A DNA stretch of 64,000 nucleotides from Enterobacteriaceae bacterium RIT714 (GCA_009668015.1 WJYB01000001.1:620001-684000), one strand, 5' to 3'. Shown: positions 35,801 to 46,110, counted from the first letter of the stretch. Notes: a model not told the origin generated them from the sequence alone. Numbers and translations: made by a program.

Positions 35801-37225
35801 TCAGTGTTTTATCATTACATGTCTCACCACGGTGTAATCTTCCAGGCCGTACACCGACATATCTTTTCCGTATCCGGATAATTTCATTCCGCCGTGGGGC
35901 ATTTCGCTGACCAGCATAAAATGGGTATTCACCCACGTGCAGCCGTATTGTAGTTGGGCGCTCATTCGATGGGCGCGGCCAACATCTTTTGTCCACACTG
36001 ATGACGCCAGCCCGTACTGCGAATCGTTGGCCCACGCCAGCACCTGCTCCTCGTCGTCGAACTCCGTCATGCTGACCACCGGCCCGAATACTTCTCGCTG
36101 AACGATCGCATCTTCCTGTTTCGCCCCCGCCAGCAGCGTGGGCTGGAAGTAATACCCACCGCCATCCTGTTTATTGCCGCCGGTGACAACCTGAACGTGA
36201 CCGAGCGCTTTGGCCTCATCTACGGCCTTCACTACGCGCGCCAGATGGGCAGCAGAACTGAGTGGGCCAAGTTCGGTAGTCTCATCGTCCGGCGCACCGG
36301 ATTTTAAGGTGGCAACCGCTGCGCCGAGCTTTTCGACCAGCGCAGGATAAATCCCCTTCTGAGCATAAATCCGACAGGCGGCGGTACAGTCCTGACCGGC
36401 ATTGTAGAAGCCGAACGTTCGAACGCCCTCCACCACAGCGTCGAGATCCGCATCATCAAATACAATCACCGGCGCTTTGCCGCCCAGTTCCATATGGGTG
36501 CGCTTTATCGACGCTGCCGTGTGGCCGATGATGTGTTCACCCGTGGCAATCGAGCCGGTCAGGGAGACCATGCGCACTTTTTCGTGTCCGATCAGCGGAT
36601 CGCCCACCGTCTTGCCCCGGCCAAAAAGCACGTTCAGAACGCCCGCCGGGAAGATATCTTTGGCCAGTTCGGCCAGTTTTAACGCCGTGAGCGGCGTGAT
36701 TTCTGAAGGTTTAATCACCACACAGTTACCGGCCGCCAGCGCTGGCGCCAGCTTCCATGCTGCCATCATCAGCGGATAGTTCCACGGCGCAATAGAGGCC
36801 ACCACCCCAACCGGATCGCGGCGGATCATGGAGGTATGCCCCTCCAGATACTCCCCGGCAGCCAGCCCGTTCAGACAACGCGCCGCGCCGGCAAAGAAGC
36901 GGAAGACATCCACGACGGCCGGAATTTCATCGTTGATCACGCAGTGCAGCGGCTTACCGCAGTTTTGTGACTCAAGGCGGGCGAAGGTGTCGGCATGTTC
37001 TTCGATGGTATCGGCCAGTTTGAGCATACACTCTGAGCGCGATTTAGGCGTCGCCTGCCCCCATGTCTTAAAAGCACGATCGGCCGCCGTCACGGCCGCC
37101 TCCACCTGGGCGACCGACGCCTCGGCGATCTCCAGCAGCACTTCGCCCGTCGCCGGGTTGTAGACCGGCTGTTTTTCACCTTCGCCAGCGACCAGTTCAC
37201 CATTAATCAGCAGTAGATTTTGCAT
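35801..37225 (-). CDS. patD: gamma-aminobutyraldehyde dehydrogenase
   Basis: 474 residues, the E. coli PatD (YdcW) length. A class I aldehyde dehydrogenase that oxidises 4-aminobutanal, from putrescine transamination, to GABA with NAD+. The catalytic Glu is in MELGGKAPV and the nucleophilic Cys in [11 protein letters not shown]; the NAD loop LTGSIATG is intact. Last gene of the ydcSTUV-patD operon (25 bases after ydcV), which couples uptake of a polyamine-like solute to its catabolism. Confidence 0.96.
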   Translation of the reverse strand: MQNLLLINGELVAGEGEKQPVYNPATGEVLLEIAEASVAQVEAAVTAADRAFKTWGQATPKSRSECMLKLADTIEEHADTFARLESQNCGKPLHCVINDEIPAVVDVFRFFAGAARCLNGLAAGEYLEGHTSMIRRDPVGVVASIAPWNYPLMMAAWKLAPALAAGNCVVIKPSEITPLTALKLAELAKDIFPAGVLNVLFGRGKTVGDPLIGHEKVRMVSLTGSIATGEHIIGHTAASIKRTHMELGGKAPVIVFDDADLDAVVEGVRTFGFYNAGQDCTAACRIYAQKGIYPALVEKLGAAVATLKSGAPDDETTELGPLSSAAHLARVVKAVDEAKALGHVQVVTGGNKQDGGGYYFQPTLLAGAKQEDAIVQREVFGPVVSMTEFDDEEQVLAWANDSQYGLASSVWTKDVGRAHRMSAQLQYGCTWVNTHFMLVSEMPHGGMKLSGYGKDMSVYGLEDYTVVRHVMIKH

Positions 37226-37249
37226 AGCATTGTCCTGTTGAAATCAACG

Positions 37250-38056
37250 TTATTTCCCGCTTTCGACCACGTTTTCGCCGTCGCGGGTTAGCCACCAGGC
37301 TCCCAGAATCGGAATCGTTGTCACCAGCATCACCAGCAGCGCGACCACGTTAGTGACCGGAACGTCGCGCGGACGGCCGAGTTGGTTGAGCAACCACAGC
37401 GGGAGCGTGCGTTCGTGCCCCGCCGTAAATGTCGTGACGATGATCTCATCGAACGACAGCGCAAAGGCCAGCATTCCGCCCGCCAACAGTGCGGAGCTGA
37501 GATTTGGCAGCACCACATAGCGGAAGGTTTGCCAGCCGTCTGCGCCTAAATCCATTGATGCCTCCACCAGACTCCACGAAGTGCGCCTGAATCGGGCAAT
37601 GACATTATTAAAGACCACCACCACGCAGAAGGTCGCATGTCCGGTCACAATGGTGAAAAAACCCGGCTCCAGATTGATGGTTTTAAACGCCGTCAACAGC
37701 GCCAGTCCGGTGATAATCCCCGGCAGGGCGATGGGCAGCAGCAGAAGTAATGACACTGCGTTTTTGCCGAAAAATTCACTGCGCCAGAGGGCCGCCGCTG
37801 CCAACGTTCCCAGCACCAGCGCGATGGCGGTCGACAGCGCCGCAATTTGAAGTGACAACGTCACTGATTCGATAATGTCGCCACGCGATGCTGCGACGCT
37901 AAACCACTTGAGGGTCAGCCCTTTTGGCGGAAAGCTGAACGCGGCATCTTCGGTATTAAACGCATAGATAGCGATGATCAGCAGCGGGAAATGGAGAAAA
38001 ATCACGCCTCCCCAGGCAGCCACTTTCAGGAACAACGGTGCGCGCTCAGAGTGCAT
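37250..38056 (-). CDS. ydcV: polyamine-type ABC transporter permease YdcV
   Basis: 268 residues with six membrane segments and the EAA loop [20 protein letters not shown]. Homologous to PotC/PotI permeases of spermidine/putrescine transporters. Its start overlaps the end of ydcU by 11 bases, so the two are coupled. Pairs with YdcU to form the channel. Confidence 0.95.
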   Translation of the reverse strand: MHSERAPLFLKVAAWGGVIFLHFPLLIIAIYAFNTEDAAFSFPPKGLTLKWFSVAASRGDIIESVTLSLQIAALSTAIALVLGTLAAAALWRSEFFGKNAVSLLLLLPIALPGIITGLALLTAFKTINLEPGFFTIVTGHATFCVVVVFNNVIARFRRTSWSLVEASMDLGADGWQTFRYVVLPNLSSALLAGGMLAFALSFDEIIVTTFTAGHERTLPLWLLNQLGRPRDVPVTNVVALLVMLVTTIPILGAWWLTRDGENVVESGK

Positions 38057-38990
38057 CGAATGCCCCCAGACGTTTCACGAACGCCAGATAGAGTGAGATC
38101 AGGACAATCGGTACTAAGGTGAACGCCGCCGCCATAGGCATATTGCCAATCGCCCCCTGCTGGGAGTAGACCATGTTACCGATGAAATACCCCGGCGGCC
38201 CCACCAGCTGCGGCACGATAAAATCACCCAGCGTCAGCGAAAAGGTAAAGATAGAACCGGCGGCGATACCGGGAATGGCTAACGGCAGGACCACAAAGCG
38301 GAACGTCTGGCGCGGACGAGCTCCCAGATCGGCAGAAGCCTGTAATAACGAGGCAGGTAAACGCTCAAGCGCCGCCTGTACCGGCAGGATCATGAAGGGC
38401 AGCCAGATGTAGACAAAAACCAGAAAGCGTCCAAGCCCGGAGGTGGAGAGCGTACTGCCCCCAATCGCCGGAAGCGTCAGCACCGACATCAGCAGCGGTT
38501 CCAGCCCCATATAGCCGAGAAACCACTGTGCGACACCATCTTTTGCCAGCAGTAATGTCCATGCATAGGCCTTAACGATATAGCTGGCCCACATCGGTAA
38601 CATGACGGCGATATAGAAAAAGGCTTTCCATTTTCCGCTGGTGTAGCGCGCCATATACCACGCCATCGGAAAGGCCAGAATGGCGCTGGCAATCGTCACC
38701 GCAATCGCCATCAACAGGGTGCGCAGGATGATGTCGTAATTAGCCGGATTGAAAAGGGCCAGAATGTTGGCAAAAGTGAGATCCGGCGTCACCGACATGG
38801 TGAAATCGTCGAAGGTGTAAAATCCCTGCCAGAGTAAGGTGAGAAGCGATCCGAGGTAGACGATACCGAACCACATTAGCGGGCCGAGCAGCAGTAAAAA
38901 CAGGCCGAGCGACGGTTTGCGCCAGAGCAGCGTCGTGATCCGGCTGACCGGGCCACGGGAGGACGGTGCAGGAGAAACGCTCATATCCAT
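38046..38990 (-). CDS. ydcU: polyamine-type ABC transporter permease YdcU
   Basis: 314 residues from ATG 38990 (an ATG at 38984 is an alternative), six membrane segments after an N-terminal cytoplasmic tail. The EAA loop reads [20 protein letters not shown]. Related to PotB/PotH. One base separates its start from the ydcT stop. Same operon order as in E. coli. Confidence 0.95.
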   Translation of the reverse strand: MDMSVSPAPSSRGPVSRITTLLWRKPSLGLFLLLLGPLMWFGIVYLGSLLTLLWQGFYTFDDFTMSVTPDLTFANILALFNPANYDIILRTLLMAIAVTIASAILAFPMAWYMARYTSGKWKAFFYIAVMLPMWASYIVKAYAWTLLLAKDGVAQWFLGYMGLEPLLMSVLTLPAIGGSTLSTSGLGRFLVFVYIWLPFMILPVQAALERLPASLLQASADLGARPRQTFRFVVLPLAIPGIAAGSIFTFSLTLGDFIVPQLVGPPGYFIGNMVYSQQGAIGNMPMAAAFTLVPIVLISLYLAFVKRLGAFDAL

Positions 38991-38991
38991 C

Positions 38992-40005
38992 TCACCTCTC
39001 CTCATACAGCGGCACCATCGCATCGCGGGACCACGAAGCCAGCACTTGCTGACCGGGTACGACGTCAGCCGGTAGATTCGCGCCGCTAAGATTGGCCTGG
39101 CTGACCAGCAGTTTTGCGCCATCATTCAGCCGCAGTTCAAAACGGGTTGCCGCCCCCTGATACTGCACCGCCTGTACGATCCCCTGCACCTGGACTTCGC
39201 CGCCCTCGTTGAGGCGAATATGTTCCGGGCGCAGCGAAAACATCCCTTCCATTCCGCACACCTGACGCGTCACCGCCGCATCAAAGACGTTCGACGTCCC
39301 GACAAAGCTGGCGACAAACGGTGTGCGCGGGCGCATATACAGTTCACGCGGCGTATCGACCTGCTCAATTCGCCCGTTGTTGAAAACGGCCACTCGGTCA
39401 GACATCGACAGCGCTTCGCCCTGATCGTGGGTGACAAAAATAAAGGTAATGCCCAGTTCCTGCTGAAGCTTTTTCAGCTCGAACTGCATCTGTTCGCGCA
39501 GCTTCAGATCCAGCGCACCCAGCGGTTCATCAAGCAACAGCACGCGCGGCTCGTTCACCAGCGCGCGGGCAATGGCCACACGCTGGCGCTGCCCGCCAGA
39601 GAGCTGGGAGGGTTTCCGCTTTTGCGCAAACCCCAGCCCCACCTTTTCCAGCGCGTCCTGCGCCTGAGTCTGGCGCTGCTTTTTACCGATACCTTTTACC
39701 ATCAGCCCGTAAGCCACGTTGTCGATGATCGACATATGCGGGAACAGGGCGTAATCCTGGAACACGGTGTTCACATCGCGCTCCCACGGAGGCAGCTCGC
39801 TGGCCTCCCGACCAAAGATTTTTATCGCTCCGCCGCTGAGTTGCTCAAATCCGGCAATCAAACGCAGACAGGTGGTTTTGCCAGAGCCCGAAGGCCCCAG
39901 CATGGAGAAAAACTCACCGTCGCGAATACCGATGGTGACGCCATCCACGGCCCGCACATCACCGTACAAACGGGAGACGTCATTAAATTCTACTGCGTAC
40001 GTCAT
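38992..40005 (-). CDS. ydcT: polyamine-type ABC transporter ATPase YdcT
   Basis: 337 residues, the E. coli length. Walker A GPSGSGKTT is near residues 38-46, with signature LSGGQRQR, Walker B VLLLDEP and switch His in FVTHDQ. A C-terminal TOBE-type domain follows (about 270-337). Energises the YdcUV channel. Seventeen bases from ydcS. The start at 40005 has GGGAGCAGA upstream. Confidence 0.96.
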   Translation of the reverse strand: MTYAVEFNDVSRLYGDVRAVDGVTIGIRDGEFFSMLGPSGSGKTTCLRLIAGFEQLSGGAIKIFGREASELPPWERDVNTVFQDYALFPHMSIIDNVAYGLMVKGIGKKQRQTQAQDALEKVGLGFAQKRKPSQLSGGQRQRVAIARALVNEPRVLLLDEPLGALDLKLREQMQFELKKLQQELGITFIFVTHDQGEALSMSDRVAVFNNGRIEQVDTPRELYMRPRTPFVASFVGTSNVFDAAVTRQVCGMEGMFSLRPEHIRLNEGGEVQVQGIVQAVQYQGAATRFELRLNDGAKLLVSQANLSGANLPADVVPGQQVLASWSRDAMVPLYEER

Positions 40006-40021
40006 GTTCTGCTCCCGGCAA

Positions 40022-41167
40022 TTAACGGCCGCCCATGATGGCGATGTAATCCTGCGTCCAGCGGCTGTAAGGCACGAATTTGCCGCCTTCTGCAATCGGG
40101 GTTTTCCAGAACATGATTTTTTCGAAGTTGTTATAGCCGTTGGTTTCACACCCTTTTTCACCCAGCAGCGTGCTGGCTTTACAGCCCTCCGCTACCACCG
40201 GCAGCGAGCCAAACCACGCCGCCAGATCGCCCTGAACTTTTGGCGTGAGCGACCAGTTCATCCATTTGTAGGCGCACATCGGGTGTTTGGCCTGGGCGTG
40301 CAGCATGGTGGTGTCAGCCCAACCGGTCACCCCCTCTTTCGGGAAGACGGTGGCGACCGGCTGGTTTTCGCCTTTCAGGGCATTGGCCTGATATGGCCAT
40401 GCGCTGGACGCCACCACGCCTTCATTCTTGAAGTCGCTCATCTGAACGGTGGTGTCGTGCCAGTAACGGTGAATAAGCGCATGCTGGGCGCGCAGCACTT
40501 TCAGTACGGCCGAGTATTGTTCTTCGGTGAGCTGGTACGGATCGGTAATTCCCAGCTGCGGCTGAGTGGCTTTGACAAACAGCGCCGCGTCGGCAATGTA
40601 AATCGGCCCATCGTAGGCCTGCACGCGCCCCTTATTGGATTTGCCATCCGGCAGATTCTGCTCTTTGAATACTACCGCCCAGCTGTCCGGTGGTGTCGGG
40701 AAGGTTTTCGTGTTGTACATCAGCAGATTAGGCCCCCACTGGTAAGGGGTGCCGTAGACTTTTCCGTCTACGTTAAACCATTCGCCTTTGACGATGCGTG
40801 AATCGACGGTTTTCCAGTTGGGAATCAGATCCGGATTAATGGGCTGTACGCGTTTGCCCATAATCAGACGCAGCGAGGCGTCTCCCGAGGCGGTGACCAG
40901 ATCGTAGCCCCCTTTGGCCATCAGACTGACCATCTCATCGGATGTTGCGGCTGTTTTGACATTGACCGCGCAACCGGTCTCTTTTTCGAACTGCGTGACC
41001 CAGTCATAGTTTTTATCCGTCTGGCCGCGCTCGATGTATCCCGGCCAGGCGATAATATCCAGTCGTCCCTCGCCTTTGCCGATCTCTTTCGGCGGCTCTG
41101 CGGCTTGCGCTGTCATGATAGTCATGCCGAGCGCGCACAGGCTGCTGCGGGCAAATTTTTTGCTCAT
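40022..41167 (-). CDS. ydcS: periplasmic substrate-binding protein YdcS
   Basis: 381 residues with a signal peptide cut after QAA or AQA at about residue 22. The mature fold is that of PotD/PotF-type polyamine-binding proteins (RLDIIAWPGYIERG). Two cysteines near the end (EGCKAS and GEKGCETNG) probably form a disulfide. E. coli YdcS has also been described with polyhydroxybutyrate synthase activity. AGGAG precedes the ATG at 41167. First gene of the ydcSTUV-patD operon. Confidence 0.95.
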   Translation of the reverse strand: MSKKFARSSLCALGMTIMTAQAAEPPKEIGKGEGRLDIIAWPGYIERGQTDKNYDWVTQFEKETGCAVNVKTAATSDEMVSLMAKGGYDLVTASGDASLRLIMGKRVQPINPDLIPNWKTVDSRIVKGEWFNVDGKVYGTPYQWGPNLLMYNTKTFPTPPDSWAVVFKEQNLPDGKSNKGRVQAYDGPIYIADAALFVKATQPQLGITDPYQLTEEQYSAVLKVLRAQHALIHRYWHDTTVQMSDFKNEGVVASSAWPYQANALKGENQPVATVFPKEGVTGWADTTMLHAQAKHPMCAYKWMNWSLTPKVQGDLAAWFGSLPVVAEGCKASTLLGEKGCETNGYNNFEKIMFWKTPIAEGGKFVPYSRWTQDYIAIMGGR

Positions 41168-41460
41168 CGGGTTTACTCCTGTCGCAATGAAATTTGGCGG
41201 CAGCCATGCCGTAAAAATATCTCCCTTACTAAACGTAGACCGCGTAAATGCGCCGCACCCTGCGGCCCGGGGAAATTTCATCAGGTTGTGACCGAGGGCG
41301 CATTCCCTGTTAACTGGATTATAGACAAGGAGTTAGCGGCGGCGAGCGGTATGCGGATTTCCTATGACCGACGCCAGCGAATAAACCTGGCGCCGGCCAC
41401 AGGATAAGAATTGTTTATTTAAGCGGGGAAAGTTGCTACGCGAAAAATAAGCCATCTGGC

Positions 41461-42870
41461 CTATTTCAACATTGCTCTAATTAAATTAGCCAACTGTATA
41501 ACGGCCTGTTCTTCACGTTCTCCCCACGCCCATGAGGTATTAAAACGAAAGAATGGCGTCCAGGCATTGGAAGTTGAGAACATTTTCCCGGGCGCAATAC
41601 TGATATGGTGCGCCAGCGCTTGTTCGCTCAACTGACCCGCATCGAGCGGCGCAGGCAGCTCCAGCCACAAAAAGTAGCCGCTGTCGTTGTGGTGGATTTT
41701 GACTTCAGCGGGCAGATGGCGCATTAACGATTGCCACGCCAGTTGTTTACGCTCTGCCAGCGTGCGGCGCAGGCGGCGAAGATGGGCGTCGTAGCGTTTG
41801 GTGGCGAGATAGTCCACCAGCGCCAGCTGCATCGGGGAGCTGGTAGAAAGCGTGCTCATCAGCTGTAACTGCTGAATGCGCCGCGCATGTTTTCCTGCGG
41901 CAACCCAGCCGATGCGAAATCCGGCCACCAGACATTTCGAGAAGGATGAGCAGTGGAGCGTCATATCCTGGCGGTCCCAGGCTTTTGCGGGCAGCGGTTT
42001 TTCGCGCCCGTAATAGAGCTCGCTGTAGACGTCATCCTCGATCAGGGTGACGTTGTGCCGGGTCAGCAATGCGACAAGCCGGGCTTTTTTTTCGGCGCTG
42101 AGGGTAAAACCTAAAGGATTTTGGCTGTTAGTCATCAGCCAGCAGGCTTTGACCGGGTAGTCATTTAAAGCCTGTTCCAGGGCGCTAAAGTCAATCCCTT
42201 CGCGCACGTCCGTGGCGATTGAGAGTGCTTTGAGCTTGAGCCTTTCCAGCGCCTGCAGTGCGCCATAAAAACAGGGATTTTCGACAATTACCCAGTCGCC
42301 GGGTTCGGTAATGGCCTGCAGGCTGAGATTGAGTGCTTCAAGCGCACCGGCGGTAATGACAATCTCTTCCGGCGAAATATTCATGCCCTGCTGCGCGTAA
42401 CGACGGGCGATGGCATGACGCAGATCGTCATTTCCCGGCGGCAGGTTTTCAATCACGCTCATCGCCGTCGCGGTTTTACTGACATTCGCCAGCGATCGGT
42501 TGAGCTGCTGCAAAGGGAAAAGACGCGGATCGGGAAATGCGGAAGCAAAGGGCAGAACGGAGGGATCGCGACTGGCCTGAAGCACGTCGAAAATGTAGGT
42601 ATTGATATCGACGACTTCATCACTCATCACCTGCGCGGGAGGCGCAGGCTGCTGCTTAACCGGACGGGGTGCAACATAATAGCCCGACTGTGGGCGAGCA
42701 ACGATTCGCCCCTGGCTTTCCAGCGTTTGATAGGCATGACCGACGGTCATAAAACTCATGCCGCTGCTGGCGACTTGCTCACGCAACGACGGTAGCTTAT
42801 CTCCCGGCAACCACACGCCAAGTTCAATTTGCGAAATGATTTGCTGCGCCAGGCGCTGGTATTTTTTCAT
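41461..42870 (-). CDS. ydcR: MocR-type GntR/aminotransferase transcriptional regulator YdcR
   Basis: 469 residues: a GntR winged HTH at about 1-70 (GDKLPSLREQVASSGMSFMT) joined by a linker to a class I aminotransferase domain. The PLP-binding Lys is in SSFSKCLVAGFRIGW. MocR proteins sense PLP and often an amino compound; the neighbouring ydcS operon is the natural target, but that is inference from position. The region between it and ydcS (41168-41460, 293 bases) contains no gene and must hold the ydcS promoter. Confidence 0.94.
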   Translation of the reverse strand: MKKYQRLAQQIISQIELGVWLPGDKLPSLREQVASSGMSFMTVGHAYQTLESQGRIVARPQSGYYVAPRPVKQQPAPPAQVMSDEVVDINTYIFDVLQASRDPSVLPFASAFPDPRLFPLQQLNRSLANVSKTATAMSVIENLPPGNDDLRHAIARRYAQQGMNISPEEIVITAGALEALNLSLQAITEPGDWVIVENPCFYGALQALERLKLKALSIATDVREGIDFSALEQALNDYPVKACWLMTNSQNPLGFTLSAEKKARLVALLTRHNVTLIEDDVYSELYYGREKPLPAKAWDRQDMTLHCSSFSKCLVAGFRIGWVAAGKHARRIQQLQLMSTLSTSSPMQLALVDYLATKRYDAHLRRLRRTLAERKQLAWQSLMRHLPAEVKIHHNDSGYFLWLELPAPLDAGQLSEQALAHHISIAPGKMFSTSNAWTPFFRFNTSWAWGEREEQAVIQLANLIRAMLK

Positions 42871-42948
42871 CACTCTCTCCTTGCTTCACACCATAGTATA
42901 TCAGCAGGAGAAAAATGGCAGTTTTAATGAACTGTTATGGTTGTACCG

Positions 42949-43140
42949 TTATGCCGGACGATGATCAAACTGAGCCTGTTCCGCAGAATGGGACGCAGCG
43001 AGATGATCAAAAGTCATCATGGACGATTTGCAGAAAATGCATTTCGCACCGTGTGGATTTTTTTCGGACACATCAAAAACAGAAGTGCGGTATTGCGAGC
43101 CATGACAGCACGGACAACGAAAATGGATATAAGAAATCAT
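42949..43140 (-). CDS. YmcF/YnfQ-like cold-shock small protein
   Basis: 63 residues with a CxxC pair at the start (FRCPCCHG) and a second one (AKCIFCKS), spaced like a zinc ribbon. The order RCPCCHGSQYRTSxFDVSExNPxGAKCIFCKS matches E. coli YmcF and YnfQ, which are made at low temperature from the leaders of cspG and cspI. Here no csp gene accompanies it inside the window. AGGAGA lies before the ATG. It may be an independent cold-inducible gene. Confidence 0.8.
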   Translation of the reverse strand: MISYIHFRCPCCHGSQYRTSVFDVSEKNPHGAKCIFCKSSMMTFDHLAASHSAEQAQFDHRPA

Positions 43141-43565
43141 GGGGTGTCTCCTAATGTGACAACATAAATTGCTAATGGGCCTTTCAGGCTATAGAGGTCT
43201 GAGACAAAACTAATCAGAGGTGTAAAGAAAAGACCCAAGAGAGGCTGCGGAGAGGCACAACGTGATGAGAAATGCTTTAAGTAACGACGTCAGATATTTT
43301 TTGGATTCAAACCGATGAATCATTAACGCACGTCTGGCGCAACAACGCAACCCCTTTAATAAACAAAAGTCATAAAAGATTCTTTTTTTATAATGTGAAC
43401 TTTTAAGCGTGTTTTCAGTCGGTTCGCGCATCTGTGGCCTATATCAGATCCAGAAAGCTCCAATCTTAAGAAAACTGTTATACATAAATTTCACTTTACT
43501 GCTTCTGATAGTTCAATTTTGCCGCCTGTACCATAACAGCACACCGATTGACATTGAGGCTGTGC
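43141..43565. other. leader/promoter region between the YmcF-like gene and cioA, with a possible tiny membrane peptide
   Basis: On the minus strand a 37-codon frame at 43210-43323 encodes MIHRFESKKYLTSLLKAFLI followed by a hydrophobic stretch, a plausible single-span peptide, but it has no clear ribosome binding site. It may simply be part of a long leader of the YmcF-like gene, as cold-shock leaders often are. The right end holds the cioA promoter; nothing recognisable was found there. Confidence 0.4.
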
Positions 43566-44972
43566 ATGTTTGGTTTAGATGCGTTTCATCTTGCGAGGAT
43601 ACAATTTGCGTTTACCGTATCCTTTCACATCATTTTTCCGGCGATCACCATTGGTCTCGCCAGTTATCTGGCGGTGCTGGAAGGGCTTTGGCTGAAGAGT
43701 AAAAATCCGGTCTGGCGCTCGCTGTACCATTTTTGGTCGAAAATCTTCGCCGTTAACTTTGGCATGGGCGTGGTCTCAGGGCTGGTTATGGCTTACCAGT
43801 TCGGCACTAACTGGAGCGGATTTTCGCAATTTGCCGGCAGTATTACCGGCCCCCTGCTCACCTACGAAGTCCTCACCGCCTTCTTCCTCGAAGCCGGATT
43901 CCTTGGCGTCATGCTCTTTGGCTGGAATAAAGTGGGGCCGGGGCTGCACTTCTTTTCCACCTGCATGGTGGCGCTGGGGACGATTATCTCGACCTTCTGG
44001 ATCCTGGCCTCTAACAGCTGGATGCAGACGCCTCAGGGCTATGAGATCGTTAACGGCGTCGTCGTGCCAGTGGACTGGTTTGCCGTGGTGTTTAACCCCT
44101 CCTTCCCCTACCGCCTGTTCCATATGTCCATCGCGGCATTTCTGAGCAGCGCCCTGTTCGTTGGCGCATCAGCGGCCTGGCATCTTCTGCGCGGCAACAA
44201 TACCCCCGCTATCCGTCACATGTTTTCGATGGCGCTGTGGATGACGCTGATTGTTGCGCCCATTCAGGCGATGGTCGGTGATATGCACGGCCTGAATACC
44301 TTAAAACATCAGCCCGCCAAAATCGCCGCGATAGAGGGACACTGGGAAAACCCACCCGGAGAGCCTACACCGCTACTGCTGTTTGGCTGGCCGGATATGG
44401 AACAAGAGCGCACGCGGTTTGGCCTGGAGATCCCGGCGCTGGGTAGCCTGATTCTGACGCACAGTCTGGATAAGCAGGTTCCGGCGCTCAAGGAATTTGC
44501 GAAAGAGGATCGTCCTAACTCCACTATCGTCTTCTGGTCATTCCGCATCATGGCTGGACTGGGCATGCTGATGCTGCTGTTAGGCGTGGTTGCCCTGTGG
44601 CTGCGCTACAAACAGCGCGTCTATACCTCGCGTCCTTTCCTGTGGTTTGCCCTGCTGATGGGCCCCTCCGGCTTGATTGCCATTCTTGCCGGTTGGGTGA
44701 CCACCGAAGTCGGACGGCAGCCGTGGGTGGTCTATGGACTGCAGCGAACCTCGGAGGCGGTTTCTGCCCACGGAGATCTGCATATGAGCGTTAGTTTGCT
44801 GGCGTTTATTGTGGTCTATACCTCGGTGTTCGGCGTTGGTTACAGCTATATGGTGCGTCTTATCAAAAAGGGGCCACAGGAACACGAATCCTTTGCCACT
44901 GAACATGATGGCCGCCCGGCTCGCCCGCTTTCTGCTGTCAGCAGTGAATTTGTCACTAAGGAGAAACCATAA
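43566..44972 (+). CDS. cioA: cytochrome bd-type quinol oxidase subunit I (CioA-like, short Q-loop)
   Basis: 468 residues from ATG 43566 (TTGAGG upstream), beginning MFGLDAFHLARIQFAFTVSF as is typical of CioA. The heme b and d ligand regions and nine hydrophobic segments are present. The Q-loop region lacks the insertion found in E. coli CydA, which marks the short-loop subfamily that includes the cyanide-insensitive oxidase. It reduces O2 to water with quinol at the inner membrane without pumping protons. Inserted here between ydcR and hslJ relative to E. coli. Confidence 0.9.
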   Translation: MFGLDAFHLARIQFAFTVSFHIIFPAITIGLASYLAVLEGLWLKSKNPVWRSLYHFWSKIFAVNFGMGVVSGLVMAYQFGTNWSGFSQFAGSITGPLLTYEVLTAFFLEAGFLGVMLFGWNKVGPGLHFFSTCMVALGTIISTFWILASNSWMQTPQGYEIVNGVVVPVDWFAVVFNPSFPYRLFHMSIAAFLSSALFVGASAAWHLLRGNNTPAIRHMFSMALWMTLIVAPIQAMVGDMHGLNTLKHQPAKIAAIEGHWENPPGEPTPLLLFGWPDMEQERTRFGLEIPALGSLILTHSLDKQVPALKEFAKEDRPNSTIVFWSFRIMAGLGMLMLLLGVVALWLRYKQRVYTSRPFLWFALLMGPSGLIAILAGWVTTEVGRQPWVVYGLQRTSEAVSAHGDLHMSVSLLAFIVVYTSVFGVGYSYMVRLIKKGPQEHESFATEHDGRPARPLSAVSSEFVTKEKP

Positions 44973-45982
44973 TGGGCATCGATCTTTCCATTATCTGGTT
45001 TGTGATTATCGTTTTCGCCACCCTGATGTATATCGTGATGGATGGCTTCGATTTAGGGATTGGGATCCTGTTCCCGGCTACCCAAAACGCAGACGACCGC
45101 GACGTGATGGTCAACAGCGTCGCTCCGGTGTGGGACGGTAATGAAACCTGGCTGGTGCTGGGCGGCGCGGCGCTTTTCGGTGCCTTTCCCCTCGCTTATG
45201 CGGTTATTATTGACGCTTTAACCATTCCGCTAACCCTGATGCTGATCGGCCTGATTTTCCGGGGCGTGGCCTTTGAATTCCGATTTAAAGCCACCCCCGC
45301 CCACCGTCCGTTCTGGGATAAAGCCTTCATCGGCGGCTCAGTGCTGGCCACCTTCAGCCAGGGCGTGGTGGTTGGCGCTGTGATTAATGGATTTTCTGTC
45401 ACCGGGCGCGCCTACAGCGGCGGACCGTTTGACTGGTTTACACTCTTCAACCTCTTCTGCGGCCTGGGGTTAACGGTGGCTTATGCCCTGCTGGGCGCTA
45501 CCTGGCTGGTGATGAAAAGCGAGGATCCACTGCAGGCCAGAATGCGTCAGGTTTCAAAACAGCTGCTGCTGGCGTTGCTGGTGATTATCGCCGCGATCAG
45601 CCTCTGGACACCGCTGGCGCATCCGCCGATTGCCGAACGCTGGTTTACTCTGCCTAATCTTTACTTCCTGCTGCCGGTCCCGCTGCTGGTGGTGATCCTG
45701 AGCGCCTGGGCGTGGAAGCGACTCAATAACGCGGGCAGCCACAACGCCCCCTTTGTCCTGACGCTGGGACTGATCTTTCTGGGCTTCAGTGGGCTGGGGA
45801 TCAGCATCTGGCCGCATATTATTCCGCCGTCCATTACGCTATGGCAGGCCGCAGCGCCGGTGCAAAGCCAGGGCTTTATGCTGGTGGGCGCCCTGCTGAT
45901 TATCCCGATAATTCTGGTTTATACCTTCTGGAGTTATTACGTTTTCCGCGGAAAAGTACAACATGGCGAGGGGTATCACTGA
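44972..45982 (+). CDS. cioB: cytochrome bd-type quinol oxidase subunit II (CioB-like)
   Basis: 336 residues with about eight to nine membrane segments and the subunit II start (FATLMYIVMDGFDLGIGILF) conserved. It forms a heterodimer with CioA. The A of its ATG is the last base of the cioA stop (TAATG), and its own stop overlaps the next start, so all three genes are translationally coupled. Confidence 0.93.
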   Translation: MGIDLSIIWFVIIVFATLMYIVMDGFDLGIGILFPATQNADDRDVMVNSVAPVWDGNETWLVLGGAALFGAFPLAYAVIIDALTIPLTLMLIGLIFRGVAFEFRFKATPAHRPFWDKAFIGGSVLATFSQGVVVGAVINGFSVTGRAYSGGPFDWFTLFNLFCGLGLTVAYALLGATWLVMKSEDPLQARMRQVSKQLLLALLVIIAAISLWTPLAHPPIAERWFTLPNLYFLLPVPLLVVILSAWAWKRLNNAGSHNAPFVLTLGLIFLGFSGLGISIWPHIIPPSITLWQAAAPVQSQGFMLVGALLIIPIILVYTFWSYYVFRGKVQHGEGYH

Positions 45983-46110
45983 TGCAACAACCTGTCTGGA
46001 AACGCCTGATGTGGCTGGTCTTAATCTGGGGTGGCAGCGTGCTGGCGCTCGCCGCGGTCGGGATGTTCTTTCGCATCCTGATGACTGCCGCAGGGTTTAA
46101 AGCGCATTAA
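45982..46110 (+). CDS. CioX/CydX-like small oxidase subunit (DUF2474)
   Basis: 42 residues with one membrane span (WLVLIWGGSVLALAAVGMFF, about residues 11-31), starting at the ATGA overlap with cioB. DUF2474 proteins accompany CioAB-type oxidases and parallel CydX, which stabilises the heme centre of CydAB. The overlap and conserved order make the assignment firm, though its effect on this oxidase is inferred. Confidence 0.85.
   Translation: MQQPVWKRLMWLVLIWGGSVLALAAVGMFFRILMTAAGFKAH

Noticed and set aside
39220-40038. 272-codon plus-strand frame opposite ydcT
   Set aside because: It shadows the conserved ATPase gene and encodes an Arg/Gln/His-rich, domain-free product.
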